The notes under the pieces: model-generated
Told to the model about the DNA's origin: nothing
What the model saw: only the letters and a program-made list of their open reading frames with translations
The model's database searches: none
Part shown: piece after piece, positions 1 through 8,667 of the stretch
Layout: the number at the start of each line of letters is the position of its first letter
Numbering within the stretch: the first letter of the stretch is position 1
DNA from: Hyphomicrobiales bacterium
Lineage (GTDB): Bacteria > Pseudomonadota > Alphaproteobacteria > Rhizobiales > Aestuariivirgaceae
Direction of reading: 5' to 3'
DNA: 64,000 bases
Assembly: GCA_025359045.1 (NCBI GenBank)
Contig: JANYHN010000048.1
Location: forward strand, 1-64,000
Program-made: the position numbers and the translations under genes

Positions 1-29
1 CTTTTGACTTTTCTTTGAAAAGTCAAAAG
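1..29 (-). terminator. Hairpin downstream of the M15 peptidase gene
   Basis: A perfect 13-bp inverted repeat (CTTTTGACTTTTC and its complement) with a 3-base loop lies just after the stop codon of the last minus-strand gene of the GTA cluster. The position and tight stem suit a transcription terminator for the whole cluster. The stem is A+T rich and the U-run on the minus-strand transcript would fall beyond the window edge, so terminator strength cannot be judged. Confidence 0.6.
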
Positions 30-33
30 CGCC

Positions 34-555
34 CTAGCCCATATGGGCAAATTGAAAATGCATGCCGTCAGCGCGGCGGTCATCTGACGATGTGCCATCG
101 CCGTTCCAGTCTCCACCCCACACGCCACCCAGTTTCAAAAATGGTTCAACCACTTCTTTGCGCAGTGTCGCAAAATGCGGTGTCTGATCATGTAATCCAT
201 TACGCGGCGCATCAAAATCCATGGCACAGCCATAAGCATGCATGGAAAGATGTTGCAGGCCTCGCATCGGACGGAAGCAATAAGAACCCGAAAAAACACT
301 CATGCCCCACTCATCAATCACACGTTGATCACGCTCGGCGTTTTTCCAGACTTGATTGAGCCATTCTAGTGTGGCCGCGGAACATGCCCTGTGAATCGGA
401 AACTTCACCACAGGTTTGATCATCCGCATAAAAAACGGTGGTGCGATGTGGACGATATTCGAACGATACCAATCCTGAGAAACCACAGCAGCACCATGCC
501 GCCGCGGATTACCATAAAAAAAATCTGCCCCGCTTTGTTTAGGCCAAGTCGTCAT
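34..555 (-). CDS. M15-family peptidoglycan peptidase (D-Ala-D-Ala carboxypeptidase-like), end of GTA cluster
   Basis: The 173-residue protein carries the zinc-binding signature of peptidase M15: SMHAYGCAMD (His106 and Asp113) and GMHFQF (His166), the SxHxxGxAxD ... HF pattern of VanY-like carboxypeptidases and many phage endolysins. Such enzymes cut the peptide stems of peptidoglycan. I place the start at the ATG preceded by AAGGA 8 bases upstream; the frame stays open 17 codons further but has no better ribosome site. There is no signal peptide, so export would need a holin or a Sec-independent route, and the small one-helix gene upstream could serve that. It is the last gene of the cluster before a hairpin. 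The family is secure; a lysis role is inferred from position. Confidence 0.85.
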   Translation of the reverse strand: MTTWPKQSGADFFYGNPRRHGAAVVSQDWYRSNIVHIAPPFFMRMIKPVVKFPIHRACSAATLEWLNQVWKNAERDQRVIDEWGMSVFSGSYCFRPMRGLQHLSMHAYGCAMDFDAPRNGLHDQTPHFATLRKEVVEPFLKLGGVWGGDWNGDGTSSDDRRADGMHFQFAHMG

Positions 556-630
556 AAATTGTCCTTTTGAGAGTTTGAGAGCTTCTGAATTTTCACTGCG
601 ATTCAAGCACTGCTTTAACGTTTTAATACC

Positions 631-712
631 GTCACCCCGGCAAAGGCCGGGGCCGGGCTAACAATAAGTTGTGCTCTTAACAAAGCCCAGTCCCGGCATT
701 CGCCGGGATGAC
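631..712. repeat. Palindromic intergenic repeat, family A, copy 1
   Basis: An imperfect 82-bp palindrome whose arms read GTCACCCCGGCAAAGGCCGG and, at the other end, TTCGCCGGGATGAC. A second, clearly related copy lies at 62091-62163. Elements of this GC-rich type, built on CCGGC..GCCGG arms, are scattered between genes in many alphaproteobacteria. Here it separates the holin-like gene from the M15 gene and may act as a weak terminator or transcript end. Confidence 0.75.
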
Positions 713-743
713 GAGTTGGATGGTGTAAGCACGTGGTTCTGCC

Positions 744-968
744 TTAACCCCGCCACCCCATCACCAGCGGTACATATTTGCCAAGCGCTGCACCAATTGA
801 AGCCGCAAGGCCGATCACAATCACAAGCGTGCGCCAACCGCCTTTAACGCCAACCAGCGCATCTCTAATCTCACGCACATCAATGCGCATTGCATGAAGC
901 TCAGATTCAACCGCCTGCATACGCGCTTCCAGATTGCCAATTTCGCGTTCAATATTTGTTGTCATCAT
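744..968 (-). CDS. Small one-helix membrane protein with coiled coil, holin-like
   Basis: A 74-residue protein with an N-terminal heptad-like helix (residues 5-40, rich in Glu, Arg and Leu) followed by one membrane segment (about residues 46-66, VIVIGLAASIGAALG) and a short basic tail. This layout resembles the XhlA/hemolysin-type small phage proteins that work with holins and endolysins. The ATG overlaps the stop of the glycine-rich gene as TGATG, so the two are translationally coupled; GTG codons two triplets upstream are possible starts. With the M15 peptidase next door, a part in particle release is plausible but unproven. The family assignment is by architecture only. Confidence 0.6.
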   Translation of the reverse strand: MMTTNIEREIGNLEARMQAVESELHAMRIDVREIRDALVGVKGGWRTLVIVIGLAASIGAALGKYVPLVMGWRG

Positions 969-1861
969 CACCACCAGTAAATCATCACAAGCCCGTTGCC
1001 GCCATTGCCGCCGATGCCACCAGTTACACCCGAACCAGCACCTCCACCGCCAGAGCCAATGGCACCATTACCGCCATTACCGCCCGTTGCCGCGTTCGAA
1101 GAGCCGCCGCCCGCGCCACCGCAAGCACCAAATGGCACTGGGCTATAGAACCCATCATTACCCCGCGCCGCTGCCAAGCCACCCGCAATTGACGGAAACC
1201 AACCCGCGCCGATAATTGCACCACCTGCAAAATCAGCACTGGTCGTGCCGCCACCCCCAGCGCCGCCCGAAATGTTCAAACCATTGCCCCAAGTTACAGC
1301 CGTTCCCACGCCACCTGCAACTGCACCCCCAGTTCCACCCGCGATGCCAGCGAAAGAAGCAAAACTGCCAAGGGCTGAAAACGGCCCAGAGCCGCCAAGC
1401 ACCGCAGCACTGCCAGCCGCACCAGCTGCACCCACCACGCTTGCCGAACCAATACCACCGCCCGTCGGCACAGAATTTGCGCTTTGAATAATCAGGTTTG
1501 CACGGGTGCTATTGGGTTGAAGACTTATAAATGATTGTGCGCCACCTGCGCCCGCAGAACCCGGATTCCCGCCAAGTCCGCCTAGCCCTACATTGGCATA
1601 AAATACATCAGGCAAAACATCAGACGGCATTTGCACGACTGAAATCGTTGACGAACCACCGCCGCCTGAACCGCCCCGCGCTGTAGTAGCTGCGGCAGAA
1701 AATCCGCCGCCTCCGCCTGCGCCAGAGCCGATGCAAATAATGCGCAGCTGACTTTTGCCCCGCGGCTTAATGATAGACTGCCAATCACCTACTCCGAGCG
1801 CATTATAAATCTGAAAGTCAGCGCCGTTTTTCGTGTTTGGAAGATGTGTAAAATCCAGCAT
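968..1861 (-). CDS. Glycine-rich tail-associated protein
   Basis: 297 residues. The first 60 residues are ordinary (start MLDFTHLPNTKNGADFQIY); the rest is dominated by runs of Gly with Ala and Ser, such as GSGAGGGGGF, GGSGGGGSS and GGAGGGGTT, ending in GLVMIYWW. Gly-rich stretches with an aromatic end are typical of phage tail-tip adhesins, where polyglycine helices form a sandwich carrying variable receptor-binding loops. It lies between the unknown 141-residue protein and the holin-like gene, sharing TAATG and TGATG junctions with them, so all are one transcription unit. A receptor-binding role is inferred. The repetitive sequence also makes antisense frames look open. Confidence 0.7.
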   Translation of the reverse strand: MLDFTHLPNTKNGADFQIYNALGVGDWQSIIKPRGKSQLRIICIGSGAGGGGGFSAAATTARGGSGGGGSSTISVVQMPSDVLPDVFYANVGLGGLGGNPGSAGAGGAQSFISLQPNSTRANLIIQSANSVPTGGGIGSASVVGAAGAAGSAAVLGGSGPFSALGSFASFAGIAGGTGGAVAGGVGTAVTWGNGLNISGGAGGGGTTSADFAGGAIIGAGWFPSIAGGLAAARGNDGFYSPVPFGACGGAGGGSSNAATGGNGGNGAIGSGGGGAGSGVTGGIGGNGGNGLVMIYWW

Positions 1862-2286
1862 TAATATTGCCCACCTATGACTGAAACCTGATAGCCAGCA
1901 GCCACGGCAGTGCCGATTGTCGCGTTGATTTTAAAACCAGCGGGAAGCGCAAAGTTTAACGGCAAGATATAATCGGGCTGTGCTGCCACTTCGGAAAGTG
2001 TTGTTGCAGGCAATGTCAATTCTGCAATCAAAGAGTTGTTCACAGCTGTCGTATTGACGCCGCCATTGTTAATGAAAACGCGCAACACGGTGGCGACATT
2101 CGTGCCCAAGGAGCGAGCAATAAGCTTTTGCACAAAATTGCCAGCATTATTGCCGGCGTTATTGCCGGTTGCCACAGTGCTAACTGTGCCCGTGCCATCC
2201 TTGGCGGTGTTGGCCGCGTTAAGAGTTGTCAGGCCCCATTGGATGGAGCCTAAGCTAGAAAAAATTGGAGTTGTGTTTGCAGGCAT
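1861..2286 (-). CDS. Conserved phage/GTA structural protein of unknown function
   Basis: A 141-residue protein, rich in Ala, Thr, Asn and Val, with alternating hydrophobic stretches that suggest a beta-sandwich (for example PDYILPLNFALPAGFKINAT followed by QVSVIGGQY). No catalytic motif or membrane segment was seen. It sits between the DUF2793 fibre gene (10 bp away) and the glycine-rich gene (TAATG overlap). The context suggests a fibre- or baseplate-associated component. I do not recognise a named family. Confidence 0.6.
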   Translation of the reverse strand: MPANTTPIFSSLGSIQWGLTTLNAANTAKDGTGTVSTVATGNNAGNNAGNFVQKLIARSLGTNVATVLRVFINNGGVNTTAVNNSLIAELTLPATTLSEVAAQPDYILPLNFALPAGFKINATIGTAVAAGYQVSVIGGQY

Positions 2287-2296
2287 ATTGTATTCC

Positions 2297-3406
2297 TCAA
2301 TTCAGTATGAAAAAGCGAGCTTCGATTCTAGCTTGCACAAAAGCTGCGATCACCTGATCGGCGGCATCGGCATAAGCTGTAGTTGCAAGATTTGTATTGT
2401 TCGAGAGAGCGGCGGGCGTGGGCGCTACAGGTGTTCCAGTGAACACCGGAGAGAGGAGCGGCGCTTTTAAATTAAGCGCAGCAAGCTGGGCCGTTGAAAT
2501 AGGTTTGCTCGCGTCAGAGGTATTATCAATATTGTTGATGCTTAGAGTGGTTCGCGCTTGGGTCACATCTAGCGACCAGATTGTGCCCGAGCTTGAAACA
2601 ATAATATCGCCTTTGTCTCCATCCGTAACACCACCGCCGCCACCGACGACATCGATGTTTGCGCCATTCTGCCGCGCCCTAAATTTTCCGCTCGTCGAAT
2701 TGTACCAAAGTTGGCCATTGCTCGGTGTCGTTGGATCTGCGGCTTGCGGATCAAGAACAGCATTGTTCTTCAATGTCACAAGGCCAGAAGCACCTGATAC
2801 GATCAGTGATTCAAAAAATGTGCTGCCATCCGCACTCACTTTGAAATGCAGATTATCATCACCAGTCAAACCTAACTCAGCGCGCCCTGAAAAGTTGTCT
2901 TGGAACAAAAGGCTCGCAGTATTGGCAGCAGCATTCTTGTTCACCTTAAACTGAATGCCAGCGCCAACACGGTTGAACAAAACCGAAGATGAACTGACCG
3001 CCAATTTGTTGGTCGCATCGGCGGTCGCGTTCACCCCCAGTAAAGTGAGGTTCTGCAGCTGTGTTGGTGTTGAAGGCCCAGCCCAAATCGTGCCGTCGAA
3101 CACCAACAATAGATTTTCAGCCTCAACCCAGAGCCTCCAGCCTTTGCGTGGTATCAAAAATCGCCATGCCCCTTCCATACGCAATGCCACGAGGCCCGCC
3201 TGACCTGCCCAATCCCCAGTCGGACTTGGCGCAATCAAATAGCGATCACCATCAACAATCACGCTCGGCGGTGTGCTTAAGTTTCGTGAAATCACTGAGA
3301 GATGCAAAAGCCCATCAATCAGCGACAAGGCCTCATTATGGGTCACATGTTTTTGCGCTTGCGCCGATGCCAGATAGGGCAGCGCAAGCAGAGGAGAATT
3401 AGGCAT
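2297..3406 (-). CDS. DUF2793 tail-fibre protein
   Basis: 369 residues. The N-terminal 110 residues match the DUF2793 pattern: LPYLASAQAQKHVTHNEAL, an IVDGDRYLI segment and repeated Trp-containing strands (GAWRFLIPRKGWRLWV). The C-terminal part has the phage fibre motif FTGTPVAPTPAALSNNTNLA with TTAYADA, common in side-tail fibres. In Rhodobacter capsulatus a DUF2793 protein encoded away from the main GTA cluster is the tail fibre; here the gene directly follows gp15. I chose the ATG with AAGGA upstream, which overlaps the gp15 stop by 8 bp; a longer frame exists but lacks a ribosome site. Host recognition is the likely role. Confidence 0.85.
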   Translation of the reverse strand: MPNSPLLALPYLASAQAQKHVTHNEALSLIDGLLHLSVISRNLSTPPSVIVDGDRYLIAPSPTGDWAGQAGLVALRMEGAWRFLIPRKGWRLWVEAENLLLVFDGTIWAGPSTPTQLQNLTLLGVNATADATNKLAVSSSSVLFNRVGAGIQFKVNKNAAANTASLLFQDNFSGRAELGLTGDDNLHFKVSADGSTFFESLIVSGASGLVTLKNNAVLDPQAADPTTPSNGQLWYNSTSGKFRARQNGANIDVVGGGGGVTDGDKGDIIVSSSGTIWSLDVTQARTTLSINNIDNTSDASKPISTAQLAALNLKAPLLSPVFTGTPVAPTPAALSNNTNLATTAYADAADQVIAAFVQARIEARFFILN

Positions 3407-6400
3407 TAAAAATCCTTTCAAGAATATCGCCTGCGCCAACCGTCGCGCTGATCTGCGCAACACGCAGTTTCACCGCTGTTGGAGACGCGCCAAAGTCGGT
3501 TGTAAAATCAGCGTTGCTATAAAAATAATTGGGCGCGCTCAAAATCAGGCTGCGTTTGAGGTTTGATCCCGAATAAATCTCAAGTCGGTATTGTTCAGCA
3601 GACTCGCCCAACGGCACTTCGGCTAATTCCCATAAATCGCCATCAATGCGTGTGCGCCTAACCCAGGAAATGTTGAACCCGCCAGCAGCTGCGGCCATCT
3701 TCATTTGCGCTGGCCGCAGTGGCCGCAAAGATTTGAGCTGCCCCGCAAAAGTAAGTTCCAAAAAGGCTGGATTACCATAATCAAACTGCGCTGGCCCCAA
3801 CCGCCATGTGGCCTCAAGCCCCGCTTCGGTCAATGTCATTTCCGGTTGAACCACCGCCGCATTAAGCAAAGCAAAGTTCTGCCCCGCTGGCCTTGAAACC
3901 AACATTTCAGCTTCTGACCCTGCTTGCCCACGCAGAAAACCCGAGAGCCTATAGGTATTCACTGCGATCAAACTGGCCTTCTGAAATTGCACAATTTCAT
4001 AACCACTTGCCGCATCGCCGATCACTGCCGTGTTCGCACCGCCCAACATTTCGTCAGCGCTCACCGACGCCAAAGCGCCGTAACGCAGTTGCACATCTAA
4101 CGTTGTTGTATAGTCTACACGGTGCGGGAGGCCAGCTGGCCAAACGTTCAACGTGGTTCCCATCGTTGCCTGCTGCGACACCAAACGATTGAAACTGAAG
4201 CTCGAAGCACTGGTTTTCTTAACTAAGGCAAGCGTGCCTGGCCAAGGTGCTTCTTGGGCTGTAACCCAAGGCGCCGCCGATCCAGATGCTGCGACCAATG
4301 CTAAATCAAAAATCTGCGCATCGGGCTTGCCATAAATCTGCGGCGCAACATTCGCACCCAATCTTTCATTGGCTGGTGGTGCTTCATAAACAGCGGGGTC
4401 ATGGCCCACCGCTTCGATTTTCCGCGCAACACCAGCTGCAACAGCTTTCACCCGCCATAAGCCGCCACCAATGTTCAATACATCGCCTGCCTCAACCCAT
4501 TCAAAGCGTGGCGACAAGCTAAACTGCGCCGTTTCACGCGCCGCCCATGCTTCCTCCAATGCCACGCCAACGCGCCCTTGCGCTTGCGCTTGACTTAATG
4601 CGGCAGGCAAATTCAAATTGATCTCGCGCGAGCTTCCGGTTCCACTCCTCAGCCGTGAAACCGTGGCACTGCGATAATCAAGCCCAGACTCCGCGTAGAT
4701 AAGGCGCACGGCAGACGCCATCTCCGTTTCTTGCGCGCGGGTGTGATTGAAGATTGGCTGCGTTGCACTCTCCTCCACTAAATCATCACTTGCCACTGCA
4801 ACAGCACTCAACGTACGCCGCGCACGAAATTTTAGTTTGCCTTCTGACTCGACGGCATCAATGGCAAAACATTGCAGCAATCGTTCGAGTGCGTCGCGCG
4901 CAGACATTGGTCGGTCGAGCACAAAGCCATCAACCAAACCCTCAACACCCGAGACATCAACATCAACAGATCCAAACCGCGCCGCAATCGACGTGATCAA
5001 ATCGCCAATATCAACCGCGCCTAACCGTCCATTCAACCAATGGCCTTTGGCGTAATTAGCTCCGTCACTCCACACATCGGTGCGCGCAGGGAATGCAGGA
5101 AAAGGCCTCGCATCCCATGCCCAATAGAAAATGCGCTTTGAATCAACCATCGGCGCACCATAGATATTCGAAACAGGATTGCCCGCCGAAGTCGTTCCCC
5201 AATAATCCTGCATCACACGCAGGTAAGTATTTTGGATCTGCACATCTTGCTGCCCGCCCGAGTTATAGGGCCACAGACTCTCGGAAGATTTTGCGTCATA
5301 AAAAGCATTGGGCGCGTTTGTGCCCTTATCAATCGCCGGGCAGCCTGCTTCCGTAAACCAAATCGGTTTTGATTGCGGCACCCATGCGGTTGCTGTGCCT
5401 GACTGAACACCAGCGGGCCTGTTGAAATGTTGGTTCTTCCACCAATTCAAGAAATCTTTAGACCGATAAACCCAAGGCTTGCCATAAGTGCCATCCACAA
5501 TCGGCGTTCGCACTTGTGCATCGCGGTCGAGCTGGGATGCATAATACCAATCATAATTCTCGCCGCCTGCAATGCGACCCTTCGAATAATTGCGGTCATA
5601 AATGCTGCGCGTGCCAGATATATAATCCAAGTGCGTAGTGCCGTCGCGCCAATCAGAAAGCGGCTGATAATTATCAACACCGATAAAATCGACTGATGGT
5701 GACGACCATAAAGGGTCAAGATGAAAATACACATCGCCCGAACCATCGCGTGGTTGATGCCCAAAATATTCCGACCAGTCAGCACCGTAAGAAATTTTAG
5801 CTGCTGGCAAAATCGCCTTAACTTCTGCAGCGAGGGTCTGTAGCGCGGCAACAAATGGATATGTGTTAGCCGAAGAACGTGTAGTGGTGAGGCCCACCAT
5901 TTCACTGCCCAACAAAAACGCATCCACACCGCCCGCCGCCGCGCAAAGTTTTGCATAGTGCAACACCATGCGGCGGTAACTCCACTCAGCCGGGCCGGAA
6001 TAACTAACGGTGTTTCCTGAAACGGAAAACTGTGCAGGTGTCGCCGCACCGACAAAACTTGCTATTTGCGTTGCAGCCGCCGCTGTCTTATCAGGCGTGC
6101 CAACCCGTCCCGCTGCAATACTCGCTGTTATGCGCCCACGCCAAGGATATGCCGCCTGTGCCGCTCCACCATAAGGATCAGGCAAAGCATTTCCGGCTGG
6201 CACATCCATCAAAATAAACGGATAGAACATCACTTTCAATCCCCTCGCACGCATGTCTTGAATGGCGCGGATCACTGATGCATCAGATGGTGTTCCACCA
6301 AATGTCGCTTGGCCACCAATCTTGCTTACCAATCGCGCCGAGGATCTGCCAATGCCTGAAACCTGCCAATCGTAAGGGCTGGTGATTTTGCTGGCGCTAT

Positions 6401-7280
6401 CAACGCCCGGCTTCACTGTGCATTGCCCGCAACGCAAATCATCACCAAACCAGGCGACCACTAAAGATGCCGCATCGATATTTTTGCATTTGGCTTGCAA
6501 CTGATCAAGCGACACAGTCCAATTACTGTTGGTTGTCGACACATGAGCATTCTCACTTGCCGTCACACCAGCACTCACGGTGCGTGTCACGCTTGTCGTG
6601 TCATAACCAAACTCAGTCGAGCCCGGAATAATGCTTAATGCTTTCACAGCATTTGCCGCATCGTTGCCTTGGCGGATCACTTCAAACGAAAACTGCGGCA
6701 TGCGGTTGCCAAAACTGGCCAGAGGCAAGCGCTCGAACACAACATAGGCAAGACCACGATAGGCTGGCGCAGAACCAGCACCTTCAATTGCTGAAATTGA
6801 ACTATCAGCGGTTTGCGTTTCAGTGCCAAGATAAAGCCGTGGCGTATAGACCGCGATGTCGATTTCTTTTCCGTCGGCCCAAACGCGGCCAATATCGCTG
6901 ATCTCACCTTCGCAAAGCCCCACGGCGAAATTCGCAAAATATGAATAATCGGTGCTGGTGTTGCCTGAACCGTCGCCGCCTTTGCCTGCTGCTGATTGCG
7001 TGGTTGTACTGGCCACCTCAATCAAATTACTGGCCCAGATCACTTGGCCTGCAATGCGCATCCGCCCGTAAACAACAGGTATGGGCGAACCTTCTTCAGA
7101 TGACATAACACGTAGTGATCCAAGCCTCGGACCTTCTCGGTGTGACGACGATCCAAATATTTCTTGATCAATCACACTGCCTGCTATTCCGCCCACTGCG
7201 CGGCCAATGGCGCTGCCAATCGGACCGCCTAAAAATCCACCAAGCGCAGCACCAGCATATTGCAAAACAACTGTTGCCAT
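3399..7280 (-). CDS. GTA gp15-type hub/host-specificity protein (GTA TIM-barrel and phage-tail domains)
   Basis: At 1293 residues this is the largest GTA protein. It opens with a Gly/Ala-rich segment (GGFLGGPIGSAIGRAVGG), followed by a baseplate-like region, a TIM-barrel domain in the middle (about residues 430-750, with YGADWSEYFGH, FIGVDNYQPLSDWR and PIWFTEAGCPA) and a phage-tail-3-like domain plus fibronectin-like C-terminal part. In the RcGTA family this protein forms the central megatron at the tail tip, which contacts the host and crosses its envelope. The TEAG motif resembles a glycosidase nucleophile, so peptidoglycan or glycan cleavage is possible. It starts at TAATG overlapping the gp14 stop. 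The family call is firm; enzyme activity is inference. Confidence 0.92.
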   Translation of the reverse strand: MATVVLQYAGAALGGFLGGPIGSAIGRAVGGIAGSVIDQEIFGSSSHREGPRLGSLRVMSSEEGSPIPVVYGRMRIAGQVIWASNLIEVASTTTQSAAGKGGDGSGNTSTDYSYFANFAVGLCEGEISDIGRVWADGKEIDIAVYTPRLYLGTETQTADSSISAIEGAGSAPAYRGLAYVVFERLPLASFGNRMPQFSFEVIRQGNDAANAVKALSIIPGSTEFGYDTTSVTRTVSAGVTASENAHVSTTNSNWTVSLDQLQAKCKNIDAASLVVAWFGDDLRCGQCTVKPGVDSASKITSPYDWQVSGIGRSSARLVSKIGGQATFGGTPSDASVIRAIQDMRARGLKVMFYPFILMDVPAGNALPDPYGGAAQAAYPWRGRITASIAAGRVGTPDKTAAAATQIASFVGAATPAQFSVSGNTVSYSGPAEWSYRRMVLHYAKLCAAAGGVDAFLLGSEMVGLTTTRSSANTYPFVAALQTLAAEVKAILPAAKISYGADWSEYFGHQPRDGSGDVYFHLDPLWSSPSVDFIGVDNYQPLSDWRDGTTHLDYISGTRSIYDRNYSKGRIAGGENYDWYYASQLDRDAQVRTPIVDGTYGKPWVYRSKDFLNWWKNQHFNRPAGVQSGTATAWVPQSKPIWFTEAGCPAIDKGTNAPNAFYDAKSSESLWPYNSGGQQDVQIQNTYLRVMQDYWGTTSAGNPVSNIYGAPMVDSKRIFYWAWDARPFPAFPARTDVWSDGANYAKGHWLNGRLGAVDIGDLITSIAARFGSVDVDVSGVEGLVDGFVLDRPMSARDALERLLQCFAIDAVESEGKLKFRARRTLSAVAVASDDLVEESATQPIFNHTRAQETEMASAVRLIYAESGLDYRSATVSRLRSGTGSSREINLNLPAALSQAQAQGRVGVALEEAWAARETAQFSLSPRFEWVEAGDVLNIGGGLWRVKAVAAGVARKIEAVGHDPAVYEAPPANERLGANVAPQIYGKPDAQIFDLALVAASGSAAPWVTAQEAPWPGTLALVKKTSASSFSFNRLVSQQATMGTTLNVWPAGLPHRVDYTTTLDVQLRYGALASVSADEMLGGANTAVIGDAASGYEIVQFQKASLIAVNTYRLSGFLRGQAGSEAEMLVSRPAGQNFALLNAAVVQPEMTLTEAGLEATWRLGPAQFDYGNPAFLELTFAGQLKSLRPLRPAQMKMAAAAGGFNISWVRRTRIDGDLWELAEVPLGESAEQYRLEIYSGSNLKRSLILSAPNYFYSNADFTTDFGASPTAVKLRVAQISATVGAGDILERIFNA

Positions 7281-7714
7281 TATGCTAGCACCTCAGGAAA
7301 ACGAAATGCGAATGCCAAGCGCCGCAACCACCAAGAACTCAACGCCGCCTCGCTCACGCAAGCGCCTTCCTGCGCATGAATCATCCGTGTACGGTCTATT
7401 GCAATGCCTGCATGCTTTGCGGGCAGATGCGGCTTCCAACGAAACAGCAAAACATCGCCTGCTTCAAACACCAGAGGTGGCACTTCAATCAAATGCCTGC
7501 GCCCTGCCGCGGCAAAAGTCTCTTCCAAACCTGCTTCCGCCCAATCTGGTGCATAGGCGGGCGGCAATTCTGGCTCCTCACCAAACCGTTCACGCCACAC
7601 CCCGCGCACAAGGCCTAAGCAGTCGCAGCCCACATTTTTTAAACTCGCTTGATGCCGATAAGGCGTGCCAAGCCAGCCCTTGGTCAGGGTGATGATAGTT
7701 TTTTCGTTGGTCAT
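7280..7714 (-). CDS. GTA gp14 NlpC/P60 cell-wall peptidase
   Basis: 144 residues of NlpC/P60 type. The catalytic Cys lies in VGCDCLGLVRG, the His in KHAGIAID, and a further His in MIHAQEG, in the right order and spacing. In GTAs and lambdoid-type tails this peptidase sits in the tail tip and opens the recipient peptidoglycan during DNA entry. The length is normal for phage NlpC/P60 proteins. It follows gp13 after a 65-bp gap and is coupled to gp15 by a TAATG junction. No signal peptide, as expected for a particle component. Confidence 0.9.
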   Translation of the reverse strand: MTNEKTIITLTKGWLGTPYRHQASLKNVGCDCLGLVRGVWRERFGEEPELPPAYAPDWAEAGLEETFAAAGRRHLIEVPPLVFEAGDVLLFRWKPHLPAKHAGIAIDRTRMIHAQEGACVSEAALSSWWLRRLAFAFRFPEVLA

Positions 7715-7779
7715 GAAAAGCTCTGATTGTTAACAGTATGGATTCTTGTCTTTTTCCCGACTGGGGCAGCGTGAATATG

Positions 7780-8667
7780 TTACCCCACCCTACTGGCCCC
7801 ATTATTGGCGTCATTCTTGCTCGCCACGGCCATAACAAAATCACTACCCGGCATGTGCGGGAAACCTCGAAAATTTATTTGGTTGGCGAATTTCGATTTA
7901 CAGGTGGAAAGCTGTTTGTCGCATCCGGCACTCACAATAATCTGCTCGCCCAGAGCAATACCAAACGTCGGTGCCTGCCATAAATCAATCCGCGACGAGG
8001 TTGCCAAAGCGCGATGCCGTTTAACAGCAAGTGACCGCCCCGCATTTATCCCCGCACTCCAACTCAACACCCCGCGTGTAAACCAATCATCGGCAAAACC
8101 ACTTAATCCCGAAACATCAAAACTGTTTTCGCGCACCCCCGTAATCGTCGCAACGCCACGGTAAGCACCAATAGCTAAATTCAACCCGCAGCGCGCATCA
8201 CCCAAAATCGCATCACAACCAAACTGAAACAACCTACCTTTCGGCTGATTCATCAAATTTGCCAGCCCGCGCACTTCTGCTTTAAAATGCCCTTGCCCAT
8301 AGCTCACTTCGCCCAAATGGCCTTTGCGTTGCAAAATACGTTGTGTCACATCTTGCCAATTCACTCGCCAGATTTCGATTGAAGCATGATCGTAATCACC
8401 CGCATTCAACCGTGCCTCATCAAGCTGCGCAGATTTCAACGCCCCAGACGCTTCGAGATTATCAACAGCAAAGCCCAGCGATGAATAAATTTCTGAAGAT
8501 GTAAATCCGGCCTGTGCTTCAAAATTCACCGCATCAAAAGATACCGTCTCGTCATGGTCCGTAAATCCAATGATCTGGCCTGAGCGCAGTGTGAGCTTCC
8601 AACAATAGCAAAGCGTCGTCGTGCCGCTGTCTAAATGCGTTTGCATAAGTGCAGGTATCGTCTTCAT
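7780..8667 (-). CDS. GTA gp13, DUF2163 distal tail/hub protein
   Basis: 295 residues of the DUF2163 family (phage BR0599-like C-terminus). Recognisable features are the N-terminal FTDHDETVSFDAV segment, the middle RLFQFGCDAILGDARCG segment and the C-terminal GCDKQLSTCKSKFANQINF, whose four Cys residues are those that bind an iron-sulphur cluster in the RcGTA homologue. The protein joins the distal tail ring to the megatron. Its ATG overlaps the gp12 stop (ATGA), as is usual in this operon. High confidence from motifs plus gene order. Confidence 0.9.
   Translation of the reverse strand: MKTIPALMQTHLDSGTTTLCYCWKLTLRSGQIIGFTDHDETVSFDAVNFEAQAGFTSSEIYSSLGFAVDNLEASGALKSAQLDEARLNAGDYDHASIEIWRVNWQDVTQRILQRKGHLGEVSYGQGHFKAEVRGLANLMNQPKGRLFQFGCDAILGDARCGLNLAIGAYRGVATITGVRENSFDVSGLSGFADDWFTRGVLSWSAGINAGRSLAVKRHRALATSSRIDLWQAPTFGIALGEQIIVSAGCDKQLSTCKSKFANQINFRGFPHMPGSDFVMAVASKNDANNGASRVG

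Noticed and set aside
5447-6055. A 202-codon open frame in another frame within the gp15 gene
   Set aside because: It lies wholly inside the well-supported gp15 gene, has no ribosome site and its product is low-complexity with no domain.
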